This document shows, one piece after another, positions 15,122 through 23,260 of a stretch of 64,000 nucleotides of DNA. The position numbers and the translations under genes were made by a program. The stretch comes from JAKPPT01 sp964630305 (GTDB taxonomy: Bacteria; Spirochaetota; Spirochaetia; Treponematales; UBA12059). Position 1 is the stretch's first letter; every line of letters begins with the position of its first letter. The DNA is taken from positions 1-64,000 of the forward strand of contig CAZVTR010000003.1 in assembly GCA_964630305.1 (NCBI GenBank), in the 5' to 3' direction. A model generated the notes under the pieces. That model did not search any database and was not told where the DNA came from. It saw only the letters and a program-made list of their open reading frames with translations.

Positions 15122-16162
15122 ATGACCGAACAACAAAAAGACAGTTATCAAGAAGACTTAGAAAAACAGATTTTTGACTTAAAACAGCTTTTAGAAATTT
15201 CAAAAAGCCTTAACTCTACATTAGACTATCATATACTCATTGATTCAATTCTATATACTATTATGGGTCAAATGAAGGTTTTAAAAGCGGCTCTCTATGC
15301 TAAAAAAGGTATAGATTCAACATGTTTCTATATGCATAGGAACTATAAAGGATTTGAACCAGTTCAAGGTCTTGACTATTCACTTCCAGAAGATTTACCT
15401 GCTATGAAATTGTTTTCAAAAGATTATCGCTGTTATACTTTGCAGGAAGTAAAAAGTATACTTGGGAATTATGGCGGTCTCGATGTATTAACTACACTAA
15501 ATCCGAGTTTGCTCGTACCTTTAAAAACAAAAGGTGTTATAAATGGATTGATACTATTGGGAGACCAAATTCTCGGTACAGAGTTTACTGCATATGAAAA
15601 AGAATACATTATTAATATCGCTACACTTGCGGCTATTGCTATCAATAATGCATTTTTGTTTGAAATGACCACTACCGATATGATGACAAAGCTCCGGCTT
15701 AAGCATTATTTTTATACAGTGCTGATGGAAAAAATGGAGCAAAGTGCTCTCAATAATCAGCCATTATGTGTAATTATGACTGATATCGATAATTTTAAGC
15801 ATTTTAATGATACCTATGGTCATAACTGCGGAGATCTCGTACTAAAACAAGTAGCTCAGATAATTCAGCAGCTCATCAGGCCTACAGATATTGCAGCACG
15901 ATATGGTGGAGAAGAGTTTTGCATTATGCTGCCCAACACTACAGCCAAACAGGCAAAAGTGATTGCTGAGCGGATTCGCAGTAGAGTAGAGAGTGCTGTC
16001 ACAGAATATGAAAATTTTAAACTATCGGTTACTATTTCGCTTGGTGTTGCATGTTATGATCCCGATTTAGACATTTCTGCTAAGTACCTTATTGATCGGG
16101 CCGATAAAGCAATGTACCGTTCCAAACAGGAAGGAAAAAATCGGGTCACTTTATGGGAATAA
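15122..16162 (+). CDS. GAF-GGDEF diguanylate cyclase
   Basis: A 346-residue soluble protein with an N-terminal coiled segment (15-40), a GAF-like sensor (about 40-180) and a C-terminal GGDEF domain. The active site is intact: RYGGEEFCIML, with DIDNFKHFNDTYGHNCGD upstream and YRSKQEGKNRV at the end. It should make cyclic di-GMP. No RxxD inhibitory site is evident before the GGEEF. The start at 15122 is 15 bases from GGAG, which is long; an ATG at 15117 is immediately stopped. The end overlaps the next gene by 10 bases, so the two are probably co-translated. Confidence 0.85.
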   Translation: MTEQQKDSYQEDLEKQIFDLKQLLEISKSLNSTLDYHILIDSILYTIMGQMKVLKAALYAKKGIDSTCFYMHRNYKGFEPVQGLDYSLPEDLPAMKLFSKDYRCYTLQEVKSILGNYGGLDVLTTLNPSLLVPLKTKGVINGLILLGDQILGTEFTAYEKEYIINIATLAAIAINNAFLFEMTTTDMMTKLRLKHYFYTVLMEKMEQSALNNQPLCVIMTDIDNFKHFNDTYGHNCGDLVLKQVAQIIQQLIRPTDIAARYGGEEFCIMLPNTTAKQAKVIAERIRSRVESAVTEYENFKLSVTISLGVACYDPDLDISAKYLIDRADKAMYRSKQEGKNRVTLWE

Positions 16163-16896
16163 GTTTCCCCGTGCAACTCTTATATGCCGATGATTCAACA
16201 ATCAATTTTAATACCACATTGCAAACCACTGTGTTAGTTGCAGCGATGCGTAACCGTGTATATATACGGCACGATTGCGGCGGCAGAGCTCAATGCGGCA
16301 CATGCCGGGTAAAGGTGCTTGCAGGAGGAACTGCTCCAAAAGGAACCCGTGAAGCATCATTGCTTGAAAAGCTTAATGCTCATCCTGATGAGCGGCTGGC
16401 ATGTCAGCTTTTCGCAATGGCGCCACTCACAGTACAGGTAAACTACAATAGCAAACCAATGAGTTTTGAACAAATGATACTAAAAGGAGATAATACTATG
16501 GAAAAGTTACATGAAGGGCTTACAGGCAAGCGAGAACTCATCGTAGAAGAAAAGCACACAGCGCAGCACCTTGGATCTGGTGGAGTGCCGGTTTTTGCAA
16601 CACCCATGATGGTGCTTGCAATGGAAGAGGCAGCGCTCAACGCAGTTGATCATCTGCTTGAACCTAATCAAGTAACAGTAGGGTATCAACTTGATGTTAG
16701 ACATCTTGCAGCAACCCCGCTTGGCATGAAAGTACGAGCCGAAGCAAAACTTGTTAAGATAGACGGCAAAATGCTGCACTTTATTGTAGAAGCATATGAT
16801 GAGAAGGAAAAAATAGGAGAGGGAACACACATTCGCGCTATCATTGATATTGCCAGGTTCAAAGAAAAATTAGCAAGAAAGGCCGGAACTGTATAA
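16153..16896 (+). CDS. [2Fe-2S] ferredoxin fused to FlK-like hotdog thioesterase
   Basis: A 247-residue fusion. Residues 1 to about 100 are a plant-type ferredoxin domain with cluster cysteines in CGGRAQCGTC and a later RLACQ. Residues from about 116 to the end match the FlK-like thioesterase family of single hotdog domains (GSGGVPVFATPMMVLAMEE, then HLAATPLGMKV and GTHIRAII). An internal in-frame ATG at 16498 is preceded by AAGGAG (16484-16489) eight bases away and would yield a free 132-residue thioesterase, the usual size of that family. Either a true fusion with a second start, or two genes joined by loss of a stop. The acyl-CoA substrate is unknown. Confidence 0.75.
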   Translation: MGISFPVQLLYADDSTINFNTTLQTTVLVAAMRNRVYIRHDCGGRAQCGTCRVKVLAGGTAPKGTREASLLEKLNAHPDERLACQLFAMAPLTVQVNYNSKPMSFEQMILKGDNTMEKLHEGLTGKRELIVEEKHTAQHLGSGGVPVFATPMMVLAMEEAALNAVDHLLEPNQVTVGYQLDVRHLAATPLGMKVRAEAKLVKIDGKMLHFIVEAYDEKEKIGEGTHIRAIIDIARFKEKLARKAGTV

Positions 16897-16929
16897 CATT
16901 AATCAACAATTATTTTGATATAATTCTCT

Positions 16930-16957
16930 TTGAAAAAAAACAACTCTATGGTATCTT
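16930..16957 (+). promoter_or_regulatory. Promoter before PyrD-like gene
   Basis: TTGAAA (16930-16935), a 16-base spacer and TATCTT (16952-16957). Confidence 0.4.
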
Positions 16958-17007
16958 ATACATGAAATAAAATAATGGTCATGATAAGCTGACTGCAAGG
17001 AGTAGGT

Positions 17008-17985
17008 ATGATAGATCTAACAACACGTTATTTAGGGCTTACATTGAAGCATCCGTTAATTGCGGCCTCATCTGGATTAACTGGAAAGCTGGATTCTATT
17101 AAAAAACTTGCATCTGCTGGTGTTTCAGCAATTGTACTCAAGAGTCTTTTTGAAGAACAAATATCAGCAGAGTCTGGTTCGATGACGGAAGCTTTTTCCT
17201 GGGATCCCAGTGCGCAAGCATGGATAGAAGCAATGAATAAGGAAGCAGCAGCCACTGATTATCTCAAGCTTATTGAACAAAGCAAAAAAGAAACAGGTTT
17301 ACCAATTATTGCAAGTATCAATTGTTCTCATAGCGGGCAATGGCAGGATTTTGCAAAAAAAGTAGAGCTGGCAGGAGCTGATGCGCTTGAACTCAATATT
17401 GGCCGGCTTCCTAAAACAATTGATGAAACATCAGCAGAAATAGAAAATAGTATTATCACAATTGTAGAACAAGTTTGCGCATCTACCAAGATGCCTGTTG
17501 CAGTTAAGATTGGTTCACAGTTTACTAACCCGGGTCTCCTTGCAAAACGTATTGCTAAAGCCGGAGCAAAAGGTCTTGTGCTTTTTAATAGATTCTATAG
17601 GCTAGATATTAACCTTGATACTTTATCGCTCACATCAGGTCCAATAAAGAGCAGCCCTGAACTGTACCATGAAAGCCTTCGGTGGATAGCACTGCTTAAA
17701 GGACAGATAGATATTGATTTTGCTGCATCAGGCGGTGTTTATGACGAAGAAACCGTGCTCAAGATGATTGCTGCCGGAGCATCGGTTGTTGAACTCTGTT
17801 CTGTGCTGTATGCAAAAGGGTTTACTGTAGTAGGCAGCATCATTGATGGTGTAATAAGTTTGCTTAAAAGACACAACATCGCATCGATTGCAGCATTGCA
17901 GGGAAGACTTGCAGCACAAAATGCAAAAGAGCGTGATGCATATTACCGTTTACAGTATGTGAAAGCATTTGTAGGACATGAATAA
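17008..17985 (+). CDS. Dihydroorotate dehydrogenase-like flavoprotein
   Basis: A 325-residue TIM-barrel protein of the class I DHOD-like group. It starts IDLTTRYLGLTLKHPLI and continues with the ADALELNIG and PVAVKIGSQ strands and a phosphate-binding region ASGGVYDEETVLKMIAAGAS. FMN binding is expected. True PyrD proteins carry a catalytic Cys or Ser in a loop I do not find clearly, and no pyrimidine genes are nearby, so the substrate may differ. AAGGAG precedes the ATG. A bidirectional terminator follows. Confidence 0.8.
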   Translation: MIDLTTRYLGLTLKHPLIAASSGLTGKLDSIKKLASAGVSAIVLKSLFEEQISAESGSMTEAFSWDPSAQAWIEAMNKEAAATDYLKLIEQSKKETGLPIIASINCSHSGQWQDFAKKVELAGADALELNIGRLPKTIDETSAEIENSIITIVEQVCASTKMPVAVKIGSQFTNPGLLAKRIAKAGAKGLVLFNRFYRLDINLDTLSLTSGPIKSSPELYHESLRWIALLKGQIDIDFAASGGVYDEETVLKMIAAGASVVELCSVLYAKGFTVVGSIIDGVISLLKRHNIASIAALQGRLAAQNAKERDAYYRLQYVKAFVGHE

Positions 17986-18010
17986 TTTATTTGTTAGAAT
18001 TGTGATACAA

Positions 18011-18036
18011 AAGCACTGGTGATTGCACCAGTGCTT
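18011..18036. terminator. Bidirectional terminator
   Basis: AAGCACTGGT (18011-18020) pairs perfectly with ACCAGTGCTT (18027-18036) around a six-base loop between two convergent genes. The right arm includes part of the kinase gene's stop codon. Confidence 0.65.
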
Positions 18037-18460
18037 ATCTAAAAATTTCAAAATAGATTCTATCTAGTTTTTTACCTGCACGATAGCGAACGCGATCCGC
18101 CAGATTCTCGCACATGCGGAGTCCAAGGCCGTGCCAGCGGTGTTCTTTTGTATCATACCAGGGTTTATGTGCGTCGGGATTATCTTTACAAGCTTCCATT
18201 CTTTTTGAAAACTCTGCAAACGCCTTGTGTGTTTCTACATATATGCCGCAGGTGATACGATGCCGTTCTGATCGTAGTGTTACTATTACTCCAAGTATGC
18301 CAATTTCACCATGAGTGATGAGATTGTCAATAAGTTCACTTGCAGTAATTAATATCTTATTGCGTTCGCTTTCGTTACAAAAAATTGCTTTTTTGCATAA
18401 CAGCTCTAATCGTTTAGAAACATTATGTAACTTTAATATTTTAAGGGTTATTTTATTCAT
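18035..18460 (-). CDS. RsbW-type anti-sigma/serine kinase
   Basis: A GHKL ATPase of about 141 residues with an N box (ASELIDNLITHGEIG) and G box (WHGLGLRMCENLADRVRY). These identify an RsbW/SpoIIAB-like serine kinase that would phosphorylate the STAS protein encoded just upstream. The start is set at ATG 18460; a TTG at 18469 is also possible and neither has a strong ribosome-binding site. It is the last gene of the partner-switching operon. The partner controlled (sigma factor or another output) is not visible here. Confidence 0.8.
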   Translation of the reverse strand: MNKITLKILKLHNVSKRLELLCKKAIFCNESERNKILITASELIDNLITHGEIGILGVIVTLRSERHRITCGIYVETHKAFAEFSKRMEACKDNPDAHKPWYDTKEHRWHGLGLRMCENLADRVRYRAGKKLDRIYFEIFR

Positions 18461-18476
18461 AAGAAACAAAGAATGT

Positions 18477-18803
18477 TTATTTGAGTTCCTTTATGCTCTG
18501 GATAATCGGAAATGAATCCATAAATCCAGTAGATTCCATTGCAAGTCTGGCAATCTCTGATGGTGCAATAATAAATATTTTTTTGCCTGATGCCTCTGAA
18601 TCTTCAATTGCTGCAAGTATTACGCCTATTCCTGCAGAAGTCATTGTAGTAACTCCGCCAAGATGAATTGCAAGGTTTACTTTACCGGCATATTTACTTA
18701 TTTTTTCTTGCAATTCGGTAAATGTGTAGCTGTTAATTGGTCCAGAAATTGTTAAAATAGTAAAACCGTTTTCTTCGCTGACCTGAATGCTGATTCCTGT
18801 CAT
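18477..18803 (-). CDS. STAS-domain anti-sigma factor antagonist
   Basis: A 108-residue single STAS domain with the conserved phosphorylation loop VTTMTSAGIGVILAA. Its ATG overlaps the phosphatase stop as ATGA. In a partner switch it would be phosphorylated by the adjacent RsbW-type kinase and dephosphorylated by one or both SpoIIE phosphatases. Confidence 0.85.
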   Translation of the reverse strand: MTGISIQVSEENGFTILTISGPINSYTFTELQEKISKYAGKVNLAIHLGGVTTMTSAGIGVILAAIEDSEASGKKIFIIAPSEIARLAMESTGFMDSFPIIQSIKELK

Positions 18804-20210
18804 TGTGAGCTCCTTGTATCATAAAAATTAATTGCGAGTATTGTTATATCGTCGTCAAGCCGTTTATCAGTAAAGGCATTGGCGCTATCAAGTACTGCTT
18901 CGATTATATCCGAAGCAGGTCTATTTTTGTTCTCATTGATAATTCGAGCTAGACGCTCTTTGCCATATTGCTCACCTCGTATATTAGCCGCTTCAAGAAT
19001 TCCATCAGTAGTAATGACCAAAGTAGAGCCATGCGGAAGCGGAAGTTTTTTGGGTTTAAGGTAAGGGAGAATATTCCGCACGATGCCAAGCATTCGTCCT
19101 TCTCCCTGTACTTCAATAACAGTATCAAAGCTTGGACTGCGCAACATCATTGCAGGAATACCGCAGTTAATAAAATATACTGAACGTTTATCGAGTGCTA
19201 AAAATCCAAGCACGCCGGCAAAAAAAGTTCCGCGCGGCAAGTGATCTTTTATAAAATCATTAAGCTTTGCAACGAGCTGTAAAAAATCAGATTCCTCATG
19301 TAACAGATTTCGTATCATTGCTTTTAAAATAACCATTGACATAGCTGCATTGAGACCTTTACCAGCTATATCACCAAGAATAAAAAACCACCGACTTTCT
19401 GAAATCTTTACTGAATCAAAGAGGTCGCCGCCAAGTTTCCTCGTTGAATAGGTTTTATAGGCAGTATCTATTCCTGGATATATAATTGGATCTATATGTT
19501 CCTGTACAGAGTGAATAATCTGATCCGCGAGTCCAATTTGCTTTTGTACAGTAACGAGCAGGGCTTCACGTTCTACATGGCGTGCATAGTATGCAATAAC
19601 AAACAGTTTCCCTTGTATTGTATTCAATGCAAGATAGTCATTAGTATTGTAGTCTGCACCGCTGAGCTTTGCTCCAAAAATAAAGATACCAATTATCCTT
19701 TGCCCTTCTTTTGATACAACTAGTGCTTCTGCAGAGAGTCTTTCAAACAATTCAAGCAATGAATCTTTGTATGCGTGAAAGGCTGGTGATGATATGATAT
19801 CGGTTTTAAGAATCACTTTTTCTTTGATGTTTGATAATATTTCAATGAGCGGATCGGTTCGCTCTAGTATAATCGGACGATTTGTTTCTGGCCATGCTTG
19901 TTCGATTCGTCCCTGCTCTGTCTCAACTAAAATTTGGATTGAACTGCAGTTNNNNNNNNNNNNNNNNNNNNNNNNNNNNNNNNNNNNNNNNNNNNNNNNN
20001 NNNNNNNNNNNNNNNNNNNNNNNNNNNNNNNNNNNNNNNNNNNNNNNNNNNAATAAGGTATCCAATTGAAAGCAGCAGTGCATAAAAGAAAATTGCAATG
20101 GTTGATAATTTTAGAAAAAATGATGTAGTGTTATGAAAATATCTGACTGCATGAAGTATATACCATGTTGCAATAATAGTTACGAGAATTGATACAATTA
20201 TTAGTCCCAT
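18800..20210 (-). CDS. SpoIIE-type PP2C phosphatase (interrupted by gap)
   Basis: The true start is ATG 20210, which overlaps the previous gene by 10 bases and has GGAG six bases upstream. It encodes an N-terminal region with two membrane helices (GLIIVSILVTIIATWYILHA and LSTIAIFFYALLLSIGYL). A 100-N gap (19952-20051) then changes the apparent frame because the real gap length is unknown. After it come a GAF-like region and a PP2C/SpoIIE domain with GDIAGKGLNAAMS and DDITILAIN, the metal-binding aspartates. It should dephosphorylate the STAS antagonist. The sequence through the gap must be finished before the protein length is known. Confidence 0.82.
19952..20051. other. Scaffold gap (100 N)
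   Basis: One hundred undetermined bases, probably a placeholder. It lies inside the second SpoIIE phosphatase gene. Confidence 0.99.
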
Positions 20211-21592
20211 AAACGCTCCATTTTAATTCCAAGTATGGTAATATCATCACGGAGCTGTTTTTGCCCAGCGTAAATTTCGCCAAGTGTAGCAAGCTGATCA
20301 ACCGTGTCTTCTATATTCATTTCAATGCTCTTATAGAGCAATTTCAGCGTATCGGGATGCTGTTCGAAAAGTTTTCCTTCTTCATTTTCTAATTCTAAAA
20401 GTCCATCGGTGGTAAGAATAATTACATCATTAGAGCGGATTTCTGTTTCTGAAACAGGAATTTGTTCAATTGGCACAAGTCCGATAAGACTGGTGTTTGA
20501 CTCAAGGCGCTTTATAACCGGTCCCTTAATGGTTTGTACTATCTGAAACTGATCAGGCATTGCAGCGTTAACATAAAAAAGTTTTTTTACTGAAAAATCG
20601 ATGAGCCCAATAAAAAGCACGGTATATTTATCGTCAAATCCCATCTCATGGATAGCAGCATCGCATTTTTTAACTATTGCAGGAAGATTAGTCTTATTAG
20701 AAGCTGTACGAATTGCATTGATGACTATACCCATTACCATCGCTGCACCAAGTCCTTTGCCTGACACGTCTCCCAGCACCACGAGCACATGATCATTGTC
20801 AATTTTTATCACATCATAAAAATCACCAGAAACATTGATGAGCGGCCGGAAGTAAGTTGCCATTTTCATAAGGGGGTGCTTTGGCAATTCTTTTGGTAAA
20901 AATGAGCGTTGAGTTTCTGCAATGAGATGCCATTCTTTAGAAAGTGCTGCGATTTCAAATAACCTTGAAACAGTCAATACACGATCAAAAAAGAGCAGGA
21001 GTTCAGCATACAAAATGCGGTATATATCAGAGTCAACTCGTTCCGCTAACCTGGTTATACAAAAAATATAGTAACCTTTGCAGTAAATAAAGAATCCTCG
21101 TGAGTCAGCTTTAATGCTTGTTAAATTGAGATTATCATCAAGAAATCCGAATCCTTCAGATAATTCAAAGAAGTTCTTTTTTAACACCTCTTTTGTTGAT
21201 TCAAGATTTCCGATTGTAGTTGTACTGTTATAGATGATTTCCCATGTACTGCTTCGTATTAACAGGATTGTAGCATCAAATTGCATTTCTAGTTCATCGC
21301 GAAGCGCAGAAGCAAATTCCTGGAATGTAAAGCAGGTACTGATGCGTTCTATAAATTGTGTCAGCAAAGCATTAGCTTTTTGGGCTCTAATTTTTTGGTA
21401 AGCACTATTTTCTAGCCTTGTTTGAAAATTTTCCAGAAATAGCAGCCAGACAAAAAACAGTAAGGCGCTCATGAACCATGAAGCAGCGAAAGAAAAGCCA
21501 TTGGTAACAAAGTACGTAATAACACCGTAAAGCACTGCGCCAACAATCCATACCAGGTTACGGATGAGACTTTGCAATGTCCAAAATTCCAA
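20201..21592 (-). CDS. SpoIIE-type PP2C phosphatase with membrane N-terminus
   Basis: A 463-residue protein with two N-terminal membrane helices (about residues 10-55), a GAF-like region (about 70-215) and a PP2C/SpoIIE domain. GDVSGKGLGAAMVMG and TDGLLELEN are followed by DDITILGIK at the C-terminus, so the metal ligands are intact. It is paralogous to the next phosphatase in the operon. Two membrane-linked phosphatases would let two signals act on the single STAS switch. The signals are unknown. Confidence 0.87.
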   Translation of the reverse strand: MEFWTLQSLIRNLVWIVGAVLYGVITYFVTNGFSFAASWFMSALLFFVWLLFLENFQTRLENSAYQKIRAQKANALLTQFIERISTCFTFQEFASALRDELEMQFDATILLIRSSTWEIIYNSTTTIGNLESTKEVLKKNFFELSEGFGFLDDNLNLTSIKADSRGFFIYCKGYYIFCITRLAERVDSDIYRILYAELLLFFDRVLTVSRLFEIAALSKEWHLIAETQRSFLPKELPKHPLMKMATYFRPLINVSGDFYDVIKIDNDHVLVVLGDVSGKGLGAAMVMGIVINAIRTASNKTNLPAIVKKCDAAIHEMGFDDKYTVLFIGLIDFSVKKLFYVNAAMPDQFQIVQTIKGPVIKRLESNTSLIGLVPIEQIPVSETEIRSNDVIILTTDGLLELENEEGKLFEQHPDTLKLLYKSIEMNIEDTVDQLATLGEIYAGQKQLRDDITILGIKMERLWD

Positions 21593-21616
21593 ACCAGACT
21601 CCTTTTTTTGACAGTA

Positions 21617-22324
21617 TCAGCGCTGCCAGCGTAATCGTATCTTTATTGGCTGTTCCAGTATAATGCATGTTAAGAGCGGCACTTCGATAGCAGCAAGAGC
21701 AGTTCCTGTTTTAATACAGCCTTCTTGTTCTAGTATCGGTGCTGGAGTTTTTATATTCAAGCGCAGAACTGCGTTTTCAATGTCCTGCATGGCTTTTTTC
21801 CCGAATAGCGAGCTGAGCATTTTCTTATACTCTTCTGGCGTGCTTTCGCCTTCATAGAGAGCTGGAGGCGAGAGTGCATCAAGGAGATCCTTATTGAGAA
21901 ATGGGAATATATCTGTAAATAATCGTGCTGTTTTGCGTGAAAACGAAAGTGTTAGCTCTTCCCATGCTGCTGTTTTTGTACTAGTAATAGCGCCAGATTC
22001 TTTAAGTTCGGGATTCATTGCTAAAAAATTTTCCAAATTATCAATTCTAAAGGTTCCTTCGTACGATAGCAGTGAAGGATTTTTAGAACTAAGCAGTGTT
22101 AACCCTTTAGGGAGCGGCATTTGCAAAACATCGGCTGCATTGATTATGGGACCGTCTTTTGTGTTGCTAAATGGTCGTATTTTAGATTCAAACGAAGGAT
22201 AGACATCGGTTTTGATAAATATAGAGATTGCTCCCGAAGCGCTGATAGCTGTTTCAACTGATGTTGAGCATCCAGATAACAATAAAAGCAAAACGCAGGT
22301 AAGTATCACAAATAGTTGTTTCAT
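21617..22324 (-). CDS. Lipoprotein leading the partner-switching operon
   Basis: A 235-residue protein with a clear lipobox (LLLLLSGC, Cys19). No catalytic domain recognised; repeated Leu/Pro-containing motifs with mixed alpha/beta character. It lies 24 bases before the first SpoIIE phosphatase on the same strand, so it may be the envelope sensor or simply a co-transcribed gene. Confidence 0.65.
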   Translation of the reverse strand: MKQLFVILTCVLLLLLSGCSTSVETAISASGAISIFIKTDVYPSFESKIRPFSNTKDGPIINAADVLQMPLPKGLTLLSSKNPSLLSYEGTFRIDNLENFLAMNPELKESGAITSTKTAAWEELTLSFSRKTARLFTDIFPFLNKDLLDALSPPALYEGESTPEEYKKMLSSLFGKKAMQDIENAVLRLNIKTPAPILEQEGCIKTGTALAAIEVPLLTCIILEQPIKIRLRWQR

Positions 22325-22400
22325 AGTGTAGTAGTATCATAGCATAATTATATAAAAAAAAAAGGGAAAAATAATGTTTTTAAATAATTTACTTTTTGAA

Positions 22401-22447
22401 ACAAATCGATTTGTACACTATACACATATCAATAAATTAGATATACT
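22401..22447 (+). promoter_or_regulatory. Palindrome and candidate V-ATPase promoter
   Basis: A perfect 14-base palindrome ACAAATCGATTTGT (22401-22414) is followed by TATACA (22419-22424), a 17-base spacer and TATACT (22442-22447). It lies between the divergent lipoprotein gene and the V-ATPase operon. The -35 box is a weak match. Confidence 0.4.
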
Positions 22448-22513
22448 GAACTTCGATGGGTATCCAGAGCGCAACTGCACTTCTGTGTCTTTATGCGCGG
22501 AAGGAATCTCTGT

Positions 22514-23260
22514 ATGAAACTACTAATTGATTCNNNNNNNNNNNNNNNNNNNNNNNNNNNNNNNNNNNNNNNNNNNNNNNNNNNNNNNNNNNNNNNNNNN
22601 NNNNNNNNNNNNNNNNNNNNNNNNNNNNNNNNNCACAATGCAGATGAAGTAATAAAGGAATTTGAAAATACCACGTATAGCACTGTCATGAAAGAGCAGG
22701 TGCCGCATGTTGTAAAATTTGGAACGCTTTTTGAATTAGAAACAGCTCTTGATAAGCATTACTATGCAGCATTGCAGCAGGCAAGCAGTGAACTTTCATC
22801 CATGGATAGGAGTATCGCACAAAAATTTATTGCGCTCGATGTGGATATTGAAAACATTGCCAGCCTTGTCAGGATCAATGCCTTAACTGGGATTCGCAAT
22901 ATCGATATAGAAAAATATCTTATTCAGCATGATGATGCTATACATGTCAAATCACTCAAAACGGTATATTCGAGCGAAAATGTTCCAGGAGCAGCGCTGG
23001 CTCTGCTAGGTAAAAAATATGCCGGCCTTGCTTCTCTGTGGAGCAGAGGGGATTTAAGTACAAAACTTGCCGCTTTAGAACGAGTGCTTCGCGAGATGCG
23101 CAACATCGAAGCAAGAAAACTACTGGCGGGAAATCCATTTTCGATAGGAGTAATCATTGCATATTTTATTCTGCTTGGTGATGAAATAGCATCGGTGAGA
23201 ACTATTCTTAACGCTAAATATTATGGACTTTCTGAAGAACGGATACGGAGTATTGTATGA
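22514..23260 (+). CDS. V-type ATPase subunit C (AC39), interrupted by gap
   Basis: The start at ATG 22514 is supported by AAGGA eight bases upstream; only seven residues are seen before the 100-N gap. After it 208 residues continue to the stop. The C-terminus has NPFSIGVIIAYFILLGDE followed by a GLSEERIR motif, the conserved end of the A/V-ATPase C (d/AC39) subunit, which seats the central stalk on the membrane ring. The protein is probably longer than the apparent 248 residues. The end overlaps subunit I as ATGA. Assignment rests on this C-terminal block plus operon position. Confidence 0.75.
   Translation: MKLLIDXXXXXXXXXXXXXXXXXXXXXXXXXXXXXXXXXXHNADEVIKEFENTTYSTVMKEQVPHVVKFGTLFELETALDKHYYAALQQASSELSSMDRSIAQKFIALDVDIENIASLVRINALTGIRNIDIEKYLIQHDDAIHVKSLKTVYSSENVPGAALALLGKKYAGLASLWSRGDLSTKLAALERVLREMRNIEARKLLAGNPFSIGVIIAYFILLGDEIASVRTILNAKYYGLSEERIRSIV
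22534..22633. other. Scaffold gap (100 N)
   Basis: Undetermined bases inside the V-ATPase subunit C gene. Confidence 0.99.

Noticed and set aside
18800..20098. Phosphatase frame starting at 20098
   Set aside because: This start lies outside the true N-terminus; ATG 20210 with a ribosome-binding site and membrane helices is a better start, and the gap has shifted the apparent frame.
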